A stretch of 64,000 bases of DNA from Lentilactobacillus otakiensis DSM 19908 = JCM 15040 (GCF_001434145.1 NZ_AZED01000014.1:496001-560000); one strand, 5' to 3'. Shown: positions 42,741 through 54,191, counted from the first letter of the stretch. Numbers and translations are program-made. Notes: generated by a model not told the origin, from the letters alone.

Positions 42741-45617
42741 TTATTTACTGGCTTTAACAGCCTGCTTTTCAGCTTGCTTCGTCAATTTCTTGTCCCGTTC
42801 CAGGACAGGCTTCAAATACTGCCCAGTATAGCTTTCAGGCACTTTCACCAACTGTTCGGGTGTTCCAGTAGCAACGATGGTTCCCCCACCATCGCCACCT
42901 TCAGGCCCTAAATCAATCAGATAATCAGCACTCTTAACCACGTCCAGATTATGTTCGATGATCAAAACTGTATTGCCTTGATCAACCAGCTTTTGAAGGA
43001 CACCCAACAGGCGCCGAATGTCTTCGCTGTGAAGACCAGTGGTTGGCTCATCCAAAATATAGAAGTTTTGGCCATTCGCCTTCTTATGCAATTCAGAAGC
43101 CAGCTTCATTCGTTGGGCTTCCCCACCAGATAAAGTTGTTGCGGGTTGACCCAAATGAACATAACCCAAGCCAACGTCTTTAATCGTTTGAAGTTTTCGT
43201 GAAATCTTTGGAATCGCGCTGAAGAAATCAACTGCTTCATCAACAGTCATATCAAGCACGTCAGAAATATTCTTACCTTTATATTCAACTTCCAAAGTTT
43301 CGGCATTGTATCGTTTGCCATGACAAACTTCACAAGGGACATAGACATCCGGCAAAAAGTTCATTTCAATTTTTAAGATGCCATCGCCATGACACGTTTC
43401 GCAGCGACCACCCTTAACGTTAAAGCTGAATCGGCCCTTCTTGAAGCCACGGAGCTTCGCGTCATTGGTGTTCGCAAATAAGCCTCGAATATCGTCAAAG
43501 ACGCCTGTATAAGTTGCCGGGTTTGAACGCGGTGTTCTACCAATTGGTGTTTGATCGATGTCGATAATTTTTTCAATGTTTTTGTAGCCGGAAATGGATT
43601 TATACTTTCCGGGCTTTTCAGAATTATGATTGAGTTTCTGGGCCAAGGCTTTCTTCAAAATATCATTGACCAAGGTTGACTTTCCTGAACCTGAAACACC
43701 GGTGACAACCACCATCTTGCCCAGTGGAAAATCAACCGTTAAGTTCTTCAGATTATTTTCAGCAGCTCCAGTTACCCGAATCTTCTTACCATTCCCTTTG
43801 CGACGTTTGTCAGGAACTGGAATGAATCTTTTACCAGACAAATACTGACCGGTAATCGATTCAGGCACCTTCTCAATGTCTTCAGGCGTTCCAACAGCCA
43901 TGACCTTACCACCCTGCTGACCGGCACCGGGACCGATATCCACAATATAGTCGGCAGCCCGCATGGTATCCTCATCATGTTCGACAACAATCAAGGTATT
44001 ACCCAAATCACGCATCTTCTTCAAAGAAGCGATCAACCGATCATTATCTCGTTGATGTAAGCCAATCGAAGGTTCATCAAGGATATAGAGAACGCCAGTC
44101 AAATTCGAACCAATCTGAGTTGCGAGTCGAATTCGTTGTGCTTCTCCACCAGATAATGTTCTCGCAGAACGAGACAACGTTAAATAATCCAAACCTACAT
44201 TTCTCAGAAAAGTCAGTCTGTCGGTAATCTCCTTAATAATTGGTTTGGCAATCATCGTGTCCTGCTCACCAAAGGTTAAGGAACGGAAAAAGTTGAGTTC
44301 AGCAGTTACATCCAGCGCAGAAATTTGGGCCACATTATTCTTGCCAACTTTAACGGCCAAGGCCTTTCGGTTCAGCCGATAACCGTGACAAGTCTGACAA
44401 GTCAATTCAGTCATGTACTGGCTGAGATTGTCCCGGGTGAAATCACTGCTGGTATTGTGGTAACGGCGATCAACATTGTTAATCACCCCTTCAAATGGGC
44501 CATCAACATCGCGAATGCCACCAAAGTCACTCTGGAGAACAAAGTGAAATGACTTTGTCTTCGATCCATACAACACAAAGTTCTGTTGTTTCTTGGACAA
44601 TTTGTTGAAGGGAACATCCATGTTAATCCCTTCAGCTTCACAGACCTGCTTAAGCATATTGGGATACCATTTAGAACTAGCAGAATTCCACGGTGCTAAA
44701 GCCCCTTCAGCCAATGTTTTCGTTCGATCAGGGACAACCAAGTCTTCATCAACTTCCAACTTCATCCCCAAACCGTCACAGTCAGGACACGCGCCGAGCG
44801 GTGAATTAAACGAAAATAGCCGGGGTTCCAGCTCTCCAACTGTGAAACCACAAATTGGGCAAGCGTAGTGTTCAGAAAACATCAGCGGATCACGTTCACC
44901 AAGAAAATCAGCAACCGCATAACCGCCACTTAATCTAAGCGCAGCTTCAAGTGAATCGGATAGCCGGTTGTTAATCCCATCCTTCACAATAATTCGATCG
45001 ATAATAATATTAATATCATGACTCTTGTTTTTATCTAATTCAGGCACATCGTCAATGTCATAAGTTTCACCATCGACTTGGACACGCACAAAGCCTTCAC
45101 GCTTAATCTTTTCAAAGATTTTCTTGTGTTGGCCTTTTTTACCCCGAACAATGGGTGATAAAATCTGCATCTTTGTTCTATCAGGTAACTTCATCACTTG
45201 ATCAATCATTTGGTCAACTGACTGACTGGAAATCACCGACCCATCATTAGGACAGATGGGGACGCCAACTCTTGCCCATAGCAGGCGAAAGTAATCATTG
45301 ATTTCAGTGACAGTTCCCACCGTTGATCGCGGATTCTTGGAAGTTGTTTTTTGGTCAATTGAGATTGCTGGGCTTAACCCATCAATTGAATCAACGTCAG
45401 GTTTGTCCATTTGGCCCAAAAATTGTCGGGCATATGATGACAAACTTTCAACGTATCGTCGTTGACCTTCCGCATAAAGCGTATCGAATGCCAGTGAACT
45501 TTTCCCTGAGCCGGACAGTCCGGTCATGACAACCAATTTATCTTTTGGAATTGTCACGTTCACATTTTTTAAATTGTGGGCACGTGCCCCACGGATGACG
45601 ATCTTATCCATTGCCAA
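42741..45617 (-). CDS. uvrA: Excinuclease ABC subunit A
   Basis: 958 residues, full length. It has two ABC ATPase modules with Walker A motifs GLSGSGKSS near 33 and GVSGSGKST near 640, signatures [12 protein letters not shown] and [12 protein letters not shown], and zinc-finger cysteines [10 protein letters not shown] and [10 protein letters not shown]. It is the damage-recognition subunit of nucleotide excision repair. The start is TTG 45617 or ATG 45611; GGAG is 10 and 16 nt away. It lies 20 bp behind uvrB, in one operon. Confidence 0.97.
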   Translation of the reverse strand: MAMDKIVIRGARAHNLKNVNVTIPKDKLVVMTGLSGSGKSSLAFDTLYAEGQRRYVESLSSYARQFLGQMDKPDVDSIDGLSPAISIDQKTTSKNPRSTVGTVTEINDYFRLLWARVGVPICPNDGSVISSQSVDQMIDQVMKLPDRTKMQILSPIVRGKKGQHKKIFEKIKREGFVRVQVDGETYDIDDVPELDKNKSHDINIIIDRIIVKDGINNRLSDSLEAALRLSGGYAVADFLGERDPLMFSEHYACPICGFTVGELEPRLFSFNSPLGACPDCDGLGMKLEVDEDLVVPDRTKTLAEGALAPWNSASSKWYPNMLKQVCEAEGINMDVPFNKLSKKQQNFVLYGSKTKSFHFVLQSDFGGIRDVDGPFEGVINNVDRRYHNTSSDFTRDNLSQYMTELTCQTCHGYRLNRKALAVKVGKNNVAQISALDVTAELNFFRSLTFGEQDTMIAKPIIKEITDRLTFLRNVGLDYLTLSRSARTLSGGEAQRIRLATQIGSNLTGVLYILDEPSIGLHQRDNDRLIASLKKMRDLGNTLIVVEHDEDTMRAADYIVDIGPGAGQQGGKVMAVGTPEDIEKVPESITGQYLSGKRFIPVPDKRRKGNGKKIRVTGAAENNLKNLTVDFPLGKMVVVTGVSGSGKSTLVNDILKKALAQKLNHNSEKPGKYKSISGYKNIEKIIDIDQTPIGRTPRSNPATYTGVFDDIRGLFANTNDAKLRGFKKGRFSFNVKGGRCETCHGDGILKIEMNFLPDVYVPCEVCHGKRYNAETLEVEYKGKNISDVLDMTVDEAVDFFSAIPKISRKLQTIKDVGLGYVHLGQPATTLSGGEAQRMKLASELHKKANGQNFYILDEPTTGLHSEDIRRLLGVLQKLVDQGNTVLIIEHNLDVVKSADYLIDLGPEGGDGGGTIVATGTPEQLVKVPESYTGQYLKPVLERDKKLTKQAEKQAVKASK

Positions 45618-45637
45618 TATGCATAATCTCCTTTAGA

Positions 45638-47650
45638 TCACTTACTCATTTGTCCCTTTAATTCAATAATTGTATCACGCAAAGTAGCGGCTTGCTCAAA
45701 ATCAAGTTTCTTGGCGGCATCACGCATTTCGTCAGTCAAACGAGCCAGCATATCCTTTTGATCTGTCTTATTCATTTGTTCAAAATCGCTCTCCACAAAG
45801 TCATCTTTCTCACCAGAATCGTCTGATCCCTTGGTAACCGAGATTAATGAACGGATTGGTTTAACAATCGTGGTTGGCGTAATGCCATGCTTCTTGTTAT
45901 ATGCAATTTGAATTGCCCGTCGGTGAGCAGTCTCGTCAATCGCTGCTTGCATCGAATCCGTCACGGTATCAGCGTACATGATTACGGCCCCATGTTCATT
46001 ACGGGATGCCCGACCGATTGTCTGAATCAATGACCGTTCATTACGCAGAAAGCCTTCCTTGTCGGCATCCAAAATGGCAACCAAAGAAACTTCTGGAACA
46101 TCGATTCCTTCCCGCAACAAATTGATTCCGACAAGAACATCAAATTTTCCAAGTCGCAGGTCGCGAATGATTTGAGTTCGTTCCAGAGTCTTAATATCAG
46201 AATGAAGATATTTAACCTTAATTCCTAAATCCTTCAAGTAATCGGTCAAATCTTCAGCCATTTTCTTAGTCAAAGTGGTGACAAAAACTCGTTCATGCTT
46301 ATCAACCCGTTTGTTAATTTCACCAACTAAATCATCCATCTGCCCCATAATTGGGCGAACATCAATTGTTGGATCCAATAATCCGGTTGGCCGAATGACT
46401 TGAGTGACAACATCTTTGGTCTGATCCATCTCATATGGACCGGGAGTTGCCGACATGTAAACGACTTGGTGAACGTGCTGCTCAAACTCACTCAAAGTTA
46501 ACGGACGGTTATCCAGTGCACTTGGCAGCCGGAAACCGTAATTAACCAATTGTTGCTTCCGAGCTTGGTCACCATTGTACATCCCGCGAATTTGCGGCAT
46601 GGTTTGGTGAGACTCATCAACTACCATCAGGAAGTCATCAGGAAAGAAGTCCAACAGCGTAAATGGTGGTTGACCAGGTTTGCGGCGATCCATGAATCGT
46701 GAATAGTTTTCAATCCCACTGGTGTAGCCCATTTCACGCATCATTTCAATATCATAAGTGGTTCGTTGCTTGAGTCGTTGAGCTTCCAGCAACTTGCCTT
46801 CCTTCTCAAACTTGGCAACTTGTTTTTCCATCTCATCTTTAATTTCAGGTAAGGCGACGTTCATAACGTCGTCACTGGTCAAGAAGTGGGTCGCCGGAAA
46901 GATCGCGATATGGTCGCGATCACCAATCACTTCACCGGTTAAGGTATCAACTTCGCGAATCCGATCAATCTCGTCACCGAAAAACTCTATTCGAAAGGCG
47001 TGTTCATCCCATGATGCAGGAAAGACTTCGACAATGTCTCCATGAACTCGGAAACGGCCACGTTGGAAATCAATATCATTTCGATCATATTGAATGTCAA
47101 CCAACTGACGTAAGAAATGATCCCGTTCAATTGTCTGACCGACCCGCAGCGAAACCACGTGATTTCGGTATTCGGTTGGGTCGCCTAATCCAAAGATAGA
47201 TGAAACTGAGGCCACAACAATGACATCGTTTCGTTCCAACAATGAACTGGTGGCAGAATGTCGCAATTGATCAATTTCATCATTAATGGCCGAATCTTTT
47301 TCAATATAAGTGTCACTGGAAGGCACATATGCTTCTGGTTGGTAGTAATCATAGTAACTAACAAAGTATTCAACAGCGTTGTGGGGGAAGAACTCTTTGA
47401 ACTCGCCATACAATTGGCCAGCCAAAGTCTTGTTATGTGACAAAACCAGGGTGGGCTTGTTAACCTGGGCAATGACATTGGAAATTGTAAATGTTTTCCC
47501 AGTCCCAGTGGCTCCCTTCAAAATTTGGGCCTTTTTGCCCTCATTAATTCCAGCAACTAACTTCTTAATTGCATCGGGCTGATCACCAGTTGGCTTGTAT
47601 TTGGATACTAAATCAAATTTTCGATCTTCTTCACGTTCAATCAACTTCAA
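45638..47650 (-). CDS. uvrB: Excinuclease ABC subunit B
   Basis: 670 residues. A helicase-like core has Walker [13 protein letters not shown] near 44, a beta-hairpin region [12 protein letters not shown], the DESH motif [24 protein letters not shown] and [10 protein letters not shown], and a C-terminal UVR coiled coil ([18 protein letters not shown]). The first TTG (47650) is close to AGGGGG; TTG 47644 is better spaced. Its promoter at 47736-47764 carries a LexA box but lies upstream of a terminator hairpin. Confidence 0.97.
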   Translation of the reverse strand: MKLIEREEDRKFDLVSKYKPTGDQPDAIKKLVAGINEGKKAQILKGATGTGKTFTISNVIAQVNKPTLVLSHNKTLAGQLYGEFKEFFPHNAVEYFVSYYDYYQPEAYVPSSDTYIEKDSAINDEIDQLRHSATSSLLERNDVIVVASVSSIFGLGDPTEYRNHVVSLRVGQTIERDHFLRQLVDIQYDRNDIDFQRGRFRVHGDIVEVFPASWDEHAFRIEFFGDEIDRIREVDTLTGEVIGDRDHIAIFPATHFLTSDDVMNVALPEIKDEMEKQVAKFEKEGKLLEAQRLKQRTTYDIEMMREMGYTSGIENYSRFMDRRKPGQPPFTLLDFFPDDFLMVVDESHQTMPQIRGMYNGDQARKQQLVNYGFRLPSALDNRPLTLSEFEQHVHQVVYMSATPGPYEMDQTKDVVTQVIRPTGLLDPTIDVRPIMGQMDDLVGEINKRVDKHERVFVTTLTKKMAEDLTDYLKDLGIKVKYLHSDIKTLERTQIIRDLRLGKFDVLVGINLLREGIDVPEVSLVAILDADKEGFLRNERSLIQTIGRASRNEHGAVIMYADTVTDSMQAAIDETAHRRAIQIAYNKKHGITPTTIVKPIRSLISVTKGSDDSGEKDDFVESDFEQMNKTDQKDMLARLTDEMRDAAKKLDFEQAATLRDTIIELKGQMSK

Positions 47651-47683
47651 ATTCCCCCTGACCTAAAACCAGAATGACACAAC

Positions 47684-47723
47684 ATAAAAGGGCTGCAAGC
47701 AAAATCATGTTTTGTTTCAGCCC
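47684..47723 (-). terminator. Terminator between the HD gene and uvrB
   Basis: Minus-strand stem GGGCTG(A)AACAAAA / TTTTGCTTGCAGCCC followed by TTTTATG. It lies after the HD gene stop and also downstream of the uvrB promoter, so uvrB transcripts must pass it. Confidence 0.82.
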
Positions 47724-47735
47724 ACTAACAACGCT

Positions 47736-47764
47736 ATTTTACCATACGAACATACTTTCGCCAA
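47736..47764 (-). promoter_or_regulatory. uvrBA promoter with LexA box
   Basis: TTGGCG (47759-47764), 17 bp, TAAAAT (47736-47741). CGAAAGTATGTTCG (minus strand of 47747-47760) matches the Gram-positive LexA consensus CGAACRNRYGTTYG at 13 of 14 positions and fills the spacer. Confidence 0.78.
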
Positions 47765-47767
47765 CGA

Positions 47768-48418
47768 TTATTCCTTGGAATTGTCTTCCTTTTTTAAAAC
47801 TTTTCTAGTAAGACGTCTCAACTTATCTTGAGTTGTAAAGTTTTCAGCGAGCATGTCTGGAATAACTTTTGTCAAAACATACTGTACACAATGCATGTCA
47901 CGATATTCAAGCATTGTTGACAAACTTTCCTTATACATTTCGGGATAAACTTCTTCAGGATTCCCCTTTTGAATTTCACCAAAAGATTCATATAGTAAAT
48001 CCACTTTATCAGCAACCGCTAATATTCGGCCTTCCAACGAGTCGTCCTTACCCTCTGACAAGCGGCGGCGATAGGCATTCTGAAACTCTTCAGGAATTTC
48101 ATTTTGAACAAAGTTTTCCGTGAGTTTGTCATCAACATCAGCCAGCATTGATCGCAAAACTGGGGTCGCATACTTCACCGGCGTCTTAATGTCGCCGATG
48201 AAACGCTCAGTGTAATCATGATTCAGTGCCTTTTCATACAAACCACGCCAGTCCACTTTTTCGCCAGCATTTTCCTCCACATCACCCAAAAATTGAGCAA
48301 TCTCGGTGACCTTAAATGAATGGGCGGCAACTGAATGCTGCTCGAATTTAAAGTATCCTGGTGCCCGGTTAATCAATTCCAGTTCATCTAAGCTTTCCAA
48401 ATATTGATGCATTCCCAT
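47768..48418 (-). CDS. HD-domain hydrolase, YfbR-like 5'-nucleotidase
   Basis: 216 residues from ATG 48418 (GGGGGAT 6 nt upstream). HD motif residues are HSVAAHSFKVTEIA near 45-52, LNHDYTERFIGDIKTPVKY near 85-95, and Asp in RILAVADKVDLLYESFGE near 150. This fits the YfbR/HD superfamily of deoxyribonucleoside 5'-monophosphatases. It has hairpins on both sides and so appears to be a single-gene unit. Confidence 0.85.
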   Translation of the reverse strand: MGMHQYLESLDELELINRAPGYFKFEQHSVAAHSFKVTEIAQFLGDVEENAGEKVDWRGLYEKALNHDYTERFIGDIKTPVKYATPVLRSMLADVDDKLTENFVQNEIPEEFQNAYRRRLSEGKDDSLEGRILAVADKVDLLYESFGEIQKGNPEEVYPEMYKESLSTMLEYRDMHCVQYVLTKVIPDMLAENFTTQDKLRRLTRKVLKKEDNSKE

Positions 48419-48443
48419 CGATAAATCCCCCGTTCTTTTCATA

Positions 48444-48487
48444 GCAAAAGGGGCCGCTGACAAAACAAGTGTTTAGTCACGGCCTCC
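48444..48487 (-). terminator. Terminator of trxB
   Basis: Minus-strand stem GGAGGCCGTGAC / GTCAGCGGCCCC with a small bulge, then TTTTG, 19 bp beyond the trxB stop. Confidence 0.75.
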
Positions 48488-48505
48488 TTCAAATTGATTA
48501 TTAAA

Positions 48506-49459
48506 TTAGTTTTGTGAAACACTAGACTTTGCTTTGTCACTCAATGATTCAACGTATTTGAATGCTTGTTGGCCGGCAATTCCACCTTCACCAACAGCAG
48601 TGGCAATCTGGCGCAAATCTTTTTGACGGACGTCACCAATCGCGTAAATTCCGGGAATGGCAGTTTCCATTTGATCATTGGTCTTAATCCAGCCATCTTT
48701 GTCGGTAATCTTCAAATCCTTGAAGGCATCTGTCATTGGTAACAAACCAACGTAGATAAAGACACCTGAAGTATCAACGACTGATTCCTCGTTGGTTTGA
48801 TTATTCACGACTTTGACACCAGTGACTTTGTTGTCATCACCCAGTACCTCAGTGACATTTGAGTTCCAGACAAAATCAATCTTGTCGTTCGCAAATGCAC
48901 GGTCTTGGATAATCTTTTGAGCACGCAACTGGTCACGACGATGAATAACGGTCACATGGTTGACGATTCCGGACAGGTATGAAGCCTCTTCAATAGCAGA
49001 ATCACCACCACCAACAACGACAACATCCTTGTTCTTAAAGAATGCACCATCACATACGGCACAGTAGGAAACACCCTTGCCACCGTATTCATGTTCGCCG
49101 GGAATTCCTAACTTTTTATACTCAGAACCAGTGGCAATGATCACCACTTTGGCCTGAAGTTCTTCTTCATCGGTTTTGATGAGCTTGTAATCACCGTGAT
49201 CCTCAACGGCGCTCACAGTACCATACACATATTCAGCACCAAAATTAATTGAACTGTCATACATATTTTGAGCGAGATCTGGACCCATGATTGATTTAAA
49301 ACCAGGATAGTTCTCAATGGCGGCTGTGTTATTCATTTGGCCGCCGTAGATTCCCCGATCAATCATTGCGACAGACAGGTTAGCTCGTGAAGCATATAAA
49401 GCCGCCGTCATTCCGCCGGGGCCGGCACCAATAATCACGACATCATATTGTTTAGCCAT
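48506..49459 (-). CDS. trxB: Thioredoxin-disulfide reductase
   Basis: 317 residues. It has FAD GxGxxG VVIIGAGPGGMTAALYASR, NADPH motif VVVVGGGDSAIEEASYLS, redox centre CAVCDG near residue 136 and IYAIGDVR near 282. It reduces thioredoxin with NADPH. GGAGG lies before the ATG. It is separated from galU by a hairpin, so it has its own promoter in 49460-49510, though I could not define one. Confidence 0.97.
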   Translation of the reverse strand: MAKQYDVVIIGAGPGGMTAALYASRANLSVAMIDRGIYGGQMNNTAAIENYPGFKSIMGPDLAQNMYDSSINFGAEYVYGTVSAVEDHGDYKLIKTDEEELQAKVVIIATGSEYKKLGIPGEHEYGGKGVSYCAVCDGAFFKNKDVVVVGGGDSAIEEASYLSGIVNHVTVIHRRDQLRAQKIIQDRAFANDKIDFVWNSNVTEVLGDDNKVTGVKVVNNQTNEESVVDTSGVFIYVGLLPMTDAFKDLKITDKDGWIKTNDQMETAIPGIYAIGDVRQKDLRQIATAVGEGGIAGQQAFKYVESLSDKAKSSVSQN

Positions 49460-49508
49460 ATGGATCCTCCCTTTACTATCAAAATTCGTTTACATGTTAA
49501 TTTACTAT

Positions 49509-49543
49509 GAAAAAGTAAGCTTGTCCAGTAGAGACACTTACTT
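49509..49543 (-). terminator. Terminator of galU overlapping its stop codon
   Basis: Minus-strand AAGTAAG / CTTACTT with TGTC/GACA pairing inside, followed by TTTTTC. The galU stop (TAA, 49538-49540) is in the ascending arm. Confidence 0.75.
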
Positions 49544-50434
49544 CTTTTTGTCTTCTTCGGTTAATTGGGCACCTAAATCCTTCAGGTAGCTTCGCAAACC
49601 ATCCGAAATTTCTGGGTGACGAAGGCCAAAAATGATATTAGTCTTCAACCAGCTTAATTTGTTACCGGTATCGAATCGTTCACCTTTAAATTCGTGCGCA
49701 AATACCCGTTGTGTTTGGTTCAGGGTATCAATTGCTGAAGTTAATTGAATCTCGCCTGTCTTATCAGGTTTGGCATGCTCCAAAATGCCGAAAATTTCCG
49801 GTGTCAGCAAGTATCTGCCGATAATTGCTAAATCACTAGGCGCTTTTTCAGGAGTTGGCTTTTCAACAAACTTCTTAACGTTGAACAGTCCTGGACGAAC
49901 CTCTTCAGACGGATCGATCACGCCATATTTTGAAATATCTTTATGGGCGACTTTCTTAACAGCTAACGTTGACGCACCAGTCTGCTGATAGCTTTCCATG
50001 AGTTGTTTGGTCAATGGAACCTTATCCTGCATAACATCATCACCAAGCATGACCACAAATGGTTCATTGCTGATAAAGCTGCGGGCAGTATAGATGGCAT
50101 CCCCTAAGCCACGGGGATGTGACTGACGAATGAAGTAAATGTTCATGTCATTGGTCTTCCGGATGGTTTCCAGAATTTCATTCTTGTGACGTTCTTCCAA
50201 GTTCATTTCCAATTCAGGATTTGAATCGAAATGATCCTCGATGGAACGTTTACCCTTGCCAATGACAATCACGATATCTTTAATTCCGGCCTGTTTGGCT
50301 TCCTCAACAATAAATTGAATGGTTGGCGTATCTACAATTGGCAGCATTTCTTTTGGTAAAGCTTTGGTTTCTGGTAAAAATCGAGTCCCTAATCCTGCGG
50401 CAGGAATAACCGCTTTGGTTACTTTCCTTGTCAT
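49538..50434 (-). CDS. galU: UTP--glucose-1-phosphate uridylyltransferase
   Basis: 298 residues from ATG 50434 ([35 protein letters not shown]). It has the nucleotide-binding GLGTR loop, [19 protein letters not shown] and the [16 protein letters not shown] segment. It makes UDP-glucose for surface glycans and galactose use. It is 22 bp behind gpsA and last in hprK-lgt-gpsA-galU. Confidence 0.97.
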   Translation of the reverse strand: MTRKVTKAVIPAAGLGTRFLPETKALPKEMLPIVDTPTIQFIVEEAKQAGIKDIVIVIGKGKRSIEDHFDSNPELEMNLEERHKNEILETIRKTNDMNIYFIRQSHPRGLGDAIYTARSFISNEPFVVMLGDDVMQDKVPLTKQLMESYQQTGASTLAVKKVAHKDISKYGVIDPSEEVRPGLFNVKKFVEKPTPEKAPSDLAIIGRYLLTPEIFGILEHAKPDKTGEIQLTSAIDTLNQTQRVFAHEFKGERFDTGNKLSWLKTNIIFGLRHPEISDGLRSYLKDLGAQLTEEDKKK

Positions 50435-50456
50435 ATTGAACTGCACCTTCTCTTTA

Positions 50457-51473
50457 TTATTCAATCTCCGAACGGCCTTCACGGGTCATCAGTTGATTAA
50501 TGGTTTCTTTAATATCGGCGTTATCGTACAACACATGATAGATAGCTGAAGTGATTGGCATATCAACACCACGTTTCTTAGACAATTCATACGCTGCCCG
50601 AGTCGTGGCAATGCCTTCGATCACCATACCCATGTTGTTAACCACTTCATCCAAGGAGTGGCCTTTACCTAACTCGTTACCAGCCCGCCAATTACGCGAG
50701 TTAGTACTGGTGGCGGTTACAATAATGTCCCCAACACCTGATAGCCCAATAAAGGTCAATGGGTTGGCGCCAAATGAAGTCCCCAAACGGGAAATTTCAG
50801 CCAGGCCACGCGTCATCAAGGCTGCCTTGGCATTGTCCTTGTATCCTAATCCATACAAAGCACCAGCACCAAGGGCAATGATGTTCTTCAATGCAGCCCC
50901 GATTTCAACACCAATCACATCATCACTGGTATAAACCCGGAAATAGTTATTCATGAACAAGCCTTGAATTTCTTCAGCAGCTTGCGCATTGTCACTGGCA
51001 ACAGTGACCAATGTGATATCGTGAGTCACGACATCTTCAGCTTGACTTGGTCCTGAGAGAACTGAGATTGATTTGCGATTCTGAGGATCAATTTCCTGTG
51101 CGAGAACCTGAGATAATCTCAAGTAAGTTTTTTCTTCAATTCCTTTTGAAGCATGAATAATGTTGACTTTTTGATTCCGATCAGCCAAAATTTCTGCAAC
51201 TTGTTTGGCAACAGAACGGGTTACTTGGGTAGGAACGACGAATAAAATGTAATCAACACCATCAATTGCATCCTTCAGGTCATTGGTTGCAACCAGTGAG
51301 TCGGCGAATGTGAAATTCTTGATGTATTTTGTGTTGGTATGCTCTTCGTTAAGTTCCTTTACTTGTTGTGGGTTATACGACCACAATTTAACGTCTGAAC
51401 CATTTTCATCCAATAGGCTTGCGAGGACGCTTCCCCAAGAACCTGCACCAAGCACTGCAACTTTTTTAGCCAT
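50457..51473 (-). CDS. gpsA: Glycerol-3-phosphate dehydrogenase [NAD(P)+]
   Basis: 338 residues. It has [18 protein letters not shown], the HASKGIE motif, [10 protein letters not shown], catalytic Lys in [13 protein letters not shown], and [13 protein letters not shown]. It reduces dihydroxyacetone phosphate to glycerol-3-phosphate for membrane lipids and teichoic acid. It lies 27 bp behind lgt. Confidence 0.97.
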   Translation of the reverse strand: MAKKVAVLGAGSWGSVLASLLDENGSDVKLWSYNPQQVKELNEEHTNTKYIKNFTFADSLVATNDLKDAIDGVDYILFVVPTQVTRSVAKQVAEILADRNQKVNIIHASKGIEEKTYLRLSQVLAQEIDPQNRKSISVLSGPSQAEDVVTHDITLVTVASDNAQAAEEIQGLFMNNYFRVYTSDDVIGVEIGAALKNIIALGAGALYGLGYKDNAKAALMTRGLAEISRLGTSFGANPLTFIGLSGVGDIIVTATSTNSRNWRAGNELGKGHSLDEVVNNMGMVIEGIATTRAAYELSKKRGVDMPITSAIYHVLYDNADIKETINQLMTREGRSEIE

Positions 51474-51500
51474 GATAAATCTCCTTTATTCAATAAATGA

Positions 51501-52334
51501 TCAATTAGTTGTTAATTTTGAACCTTCTAAGTACCAAGGGTTATGCGAATTGCGGCGACGATAGATGATTAACCCAATCGCACCAACAAATAAGATGATT
51601 GACAGAATTTGTGAAACTCGCAGACCGCCTAACATTAAACTATCAGTCCGCATTCCTTCGACGAAAAATCTGCCAAAGGAATACCACATCACGTATGTCA
51701 GGAACACCTCGCCTCGTTTGAAGAAGTGTGGATTATGCCGTAACGTCACAATCACCGTGAACCCCAGCAAACTCCAAAGCGACTCATACAAAAACGTCGG
51801 CTGACGATAGGCACCGCTGATATACATTTGGGTAATGATGAAGTGTGGTAGATGCAACCCCTGCAGGAAACTTAATGAGGTCACTTGGCCAAAGGCCTCC
51901 TGATTCATGAAGTTACCCCAGCGACCAATGGCTTGTGCCAAAATCACTGTCGGCGCTGCGACATCCAACATCAACCACACCGGAATGAACCGGTGGCGAC
52001 AGAACAGGATCACAACAATCATCGCCCCAATCAGGGAACCATAGATGGCAATTCCACCATCCCAGATTTTAATAATTTCACCGGGATTGTCTTTGTAGTA
52101 CGACCACTGAAAAATGACGTAATACAAACGCGCACAAATCAAAGCTGCCGGCAGCGCCCACAATATCATATCATAGATGTCGTCTGCTTTAATACCACGT
52201 TTGTCGCCTTCTCTAACGGCAAGCCATACCGCTAAAATGACACCGCTGGCGATGATAATACCATACCAATGAACTTCGATTGGCCCTAAGTTAAAGGCGA
52301 TCGGATTCAGGGCCAGGCTCAATAAATTTACCAA
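51501..52334 (-). CDS. lgt: Prolipoprotein diacylglyceryl transferase
   Basis: 277 residues, seven membrane helices. The Lgt signature [13 protein letters not shown] lies near 138-150, with [12 protein letters not shown] at the N-terminus and [14 protein letters not shown] near 183. It attaches diacylglycerol to lipobox cysteines of lipoproteins. The start is TTG with GGAG 9 nt upstream. It lies 12 bp behind hprK. Confidence 0.97.
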   Translation of the reverse strand: MVNLLSLALNPIAFNLGPIEVHWYGIIIASGVILAVWLAVREGDKRGIKADDIYDMILWALPAALICARLYYVIFQWSYYKDNPGEIIKIWDGGIAIYGSLIGAMIVVILFCRHRFIPVWLMLDVAAPTVILAQAIGRWGNFMNQEAFGQVTSLSFLQGLHLPHFIITQMYISGAYRQPTFLYESLWSLLGFTVIVTLRHNPHFFKRGEVFLTYVMWYSFGRFFVEGMRTDSLMLGGLRVSQILSIILFVGAIGLIIYRRRNSHNPWYLEGSKLTTN

Positions 52335-52346
52335 AATAACGATCTC

Positions 52347-53369
52347 CTATTTCTTATCTGAATCTTTTTTGTGATCATCGATGAGATCTTTATTTTTCTC
52401 CTCAACGTGTTCCTGTTCTTCTTTATGCTTTTCATCATTTTTACTATTCACTTTAATCAAGTTGTTCAAATTGCGGTCAAAGGTTTCCGTTGCATCGTAT
52501 CCCATGCTCTGAGCACGGAAGTTCATGGCCGCCGCTTCAATAATGATTGCTAAATTCCGACCAGTTCGAACTGGAATGGTAATTTTAGGAACATCCACAT
52601 CGAAAATGTGAACGTTTTGCGTTCCATTTCCTAAGCGGTCGAATTTGGCTTCTTTAGTGTAGTTTGCCAAGTGAATAATCAAGGCAACCTTTGTCTGACT
52701 CCGAACGGCTCCGGCACCAAACAAGGTCATCACATCAATGATTCCGATCCCACGAATTTCCAATAAATGACGGAGAATCGCAGGTGCCGTGCCCATCAGG
52801 GTTTGCTCATCTTGTTGATAAACTTCAACCCGGTCATCAGCAATTAACCGGTGACCACGTTTAACCAGTTCCAACGCAGTTTCACTTTTACCGATCCCAC
52901 TATCACCGGTAATCAGAATTCCCAGTCCATAAACATCAACTAGGACACCATGGAGGGACTTTCTCTCGGCTAATTTATCCTCCAAATAGTTGGTCATGTT
53001 ACTGAGAACCCGAGAGGTCGTCAGCTTGGACCCCAAGACTGGGATGTGCTGCTCTTTAGCTGCTTCCAGAAGTTCCTCAGGTGGATCCAATTGCGTAGAC
53101 ACAACAAAAGCAGGCGTCTGCGGTTGACACATTTGCTTCATAACATCGAGGAGGTCATCGTGAGACATCCCCTTAGAGTACGAAATTTCAGTAATTCCCA
53201 ACAGTTGAATCCGTTTGACAGGATAATAGTTAAAGAAGCCGGTTAGCTCCAAGCCTGGTCTGGAAATGTCTGCGGTCGAAATTGACCTCTCTTCAAGGTA
53301 TTCCTTTCCATAATAGACATCCAATCTGGCGTTTTTAACTAAATCAGCCACCGTTACACTTTCAGTCAA
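52347..53369 (-). CDS. hprK: HPr kinase/phosphorylase with charged C-terminal extension
   Basis: 340 residues from TTG 53369 (GGAGG 7 nt upstream; the ATG at 53375 is only 1 nt away). It has Walker A GLGILITGDSGIGKSETALELV near 145-160, the catalytic His/Asp region HRLIADDRVEV, and the HprK signature LEIRGIGIIDVMTLFGAG. It phosphorylates HPr on Ser46 and reverses this, which controls CcpA. About 30 strongly charged residues (KNDEKHKEEQEHVEEKNKDL...) extend beyond the usual family end. The promoter TTGCTA (53416-53421), 18 bp, TATAGT (53392-53397) lies in front. Confidence 0.95.
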   Translation of the reverse strand: MTESVTVADLVKNARLDVYYGKEYLEERSISTADISRPGLELTGFFNYYPVKRIQLLGITEISYSKGMSHDDLLDVMKQMCQPQTPAFVVSTQLDPPEELLEAAKEQHIPVLGSKLTTSRVLSNMTNYLEDKLAERKSLHGVLVDVYGLGILITGDSGIGKSETALELVKRGHRLIADDRVEVYQQDEQTLMGTAPAILRHLLEIRGIGIIDVMTLFGAGAVRSQTKVALIIHLANYTKEAKFDRLGNGTQNVHIFDVDVPKITIPVRTGRNLAIIIEAAAMNFRAQSMGYDATETFDRNLNNLIKVNSKNDEKHKEEQEHVEEKNKDLIDDHKKDSDKK

Positions 53370-53425
53370 GAACATCCCTCCTCAGTTAATCACTATAATT
53401 TTATCACTTTGCGCTTAGCAAGTCC

Positions 53426-53773
53426 TTATGGCTTGCGGAAATATTCAGCAATAATCCAACTGACAATCGACATTAGGATTGCGACCAAGATAGCCATCCA
53501 AAATGAAGAAAATCGAAAGTCAGCACCAACAATGACCGCAGTCAACTCAAGCATGAGACCATTGATCACAAAAGTAAATAACCCAAGCGTCAACAGATTG
53601 ATTGGTAAGGATAGGATGGTGATAATTGGTCGTACCAGCCAGTTCAATACTGCCAGCACTACTGCTGCAATAAATGCAATTGCGACACTGGCAACGTAAA
53701 AGTTCGCCGGAAAAAAGCCGCTGATTGCCACAAACAAAATGGTATCCACTAAAACGTTGGTAAGAAATCTCAA
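53426..53773 (-). CDS. YvlD-like phage-holin-family (DUF) membrane protein
   Basis: 115 residues, four membrane helices with short loops (NWLVRPIITILSLPINLLTLGLFTFVINGLML is typical of the Phage_holin_4_2/YvlD family). Despite the name it is a chromosomal membrane protein of unknown role, often beside PspC genes and induced by envelope stress. The start is TTG. It begins directly after the pspC stop, so the two form an operon. Confidence 0.85.
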   Translation of the reverse strand: MRFLTNVLVDTILFVAISGFFPANFYVASVAIAFIAAVVLAVLNWLVRPIITILSLPINLLTLGLFTFVINGLMLELTAVIVGADFRFSSFWMAILVAILMSIVSWIIAEYFRKP

Positions 53774-54103
53774 TTATTGACCCCTTTTCTGGTCATCATG
53801 AACGTCTTTTTCTTCAACGTTATGAATCACTTTTCTGGATTTGTCAGTAGAAGTTCCGCTCGAAAAAGTGGACTTAAGTTGATCAAATGTAGACCCAGAG
53901 CGAGAATCATCACTGGGAATCGTAAACATCATGACAATATAGCCGATGATTGCGACCACATTAATGCCTGGTGTAAATGCCAAGACCACGTACAAGATTC
54001 GAACTAACGTTGAGTTCCAATTCAAGTATTCTGATATTCCGCCAAGAACACCCGAAATCACTCGATTAGTGGCTGAGCGCCGTAATTTCTTATTAGTATT
54101 CAT
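53774..54103 (-). CDS. PspC-domain membrane protein
   Basis: 109 residues from ATG 54103 (GGAGG 7 nt upstream). The PspC domain covers about 1-65: KKLRRSATNRVISGVLGGISEYLNWNSTLVRILYVVLAFTPG followed by one membrane helix. A polar tail ends in EEKDVHDDQKRGQ. PspC proteins link membrane stress to regulators. It forms a pair with the YvlD-like gene. Confidence 0.9.
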   Translation of the reverse strand: MNTNKKLRRSATNRVISGVLGGISEYLNWNSTLVRILYVVLAFTPGINVVAIIGYIVMMFTIPSDDSRSGSTFDQLKSTFSSGTSTDKSRKVIHNVEEKDVHDDQKRGQ

Positions 54104-54144
54104 CCTCATGCCTCCACATTAAAACTTCTAGCTTAAGATTATCT

Positions 54145-54175
54145 AAAAAAGGCACTGCAATCAAGTATGCAGTGC
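54145..54175 (-). terminator. Terminator of the pst-phoU operon
   Basis: Perfect minus-strand stem GCACTGCA / TGCAGTGC with an 8-nt loop, followed by CTTTTTT. Confidence 0.9.
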
Positions 54176-54191
54176 AAAATATCAACCATTC

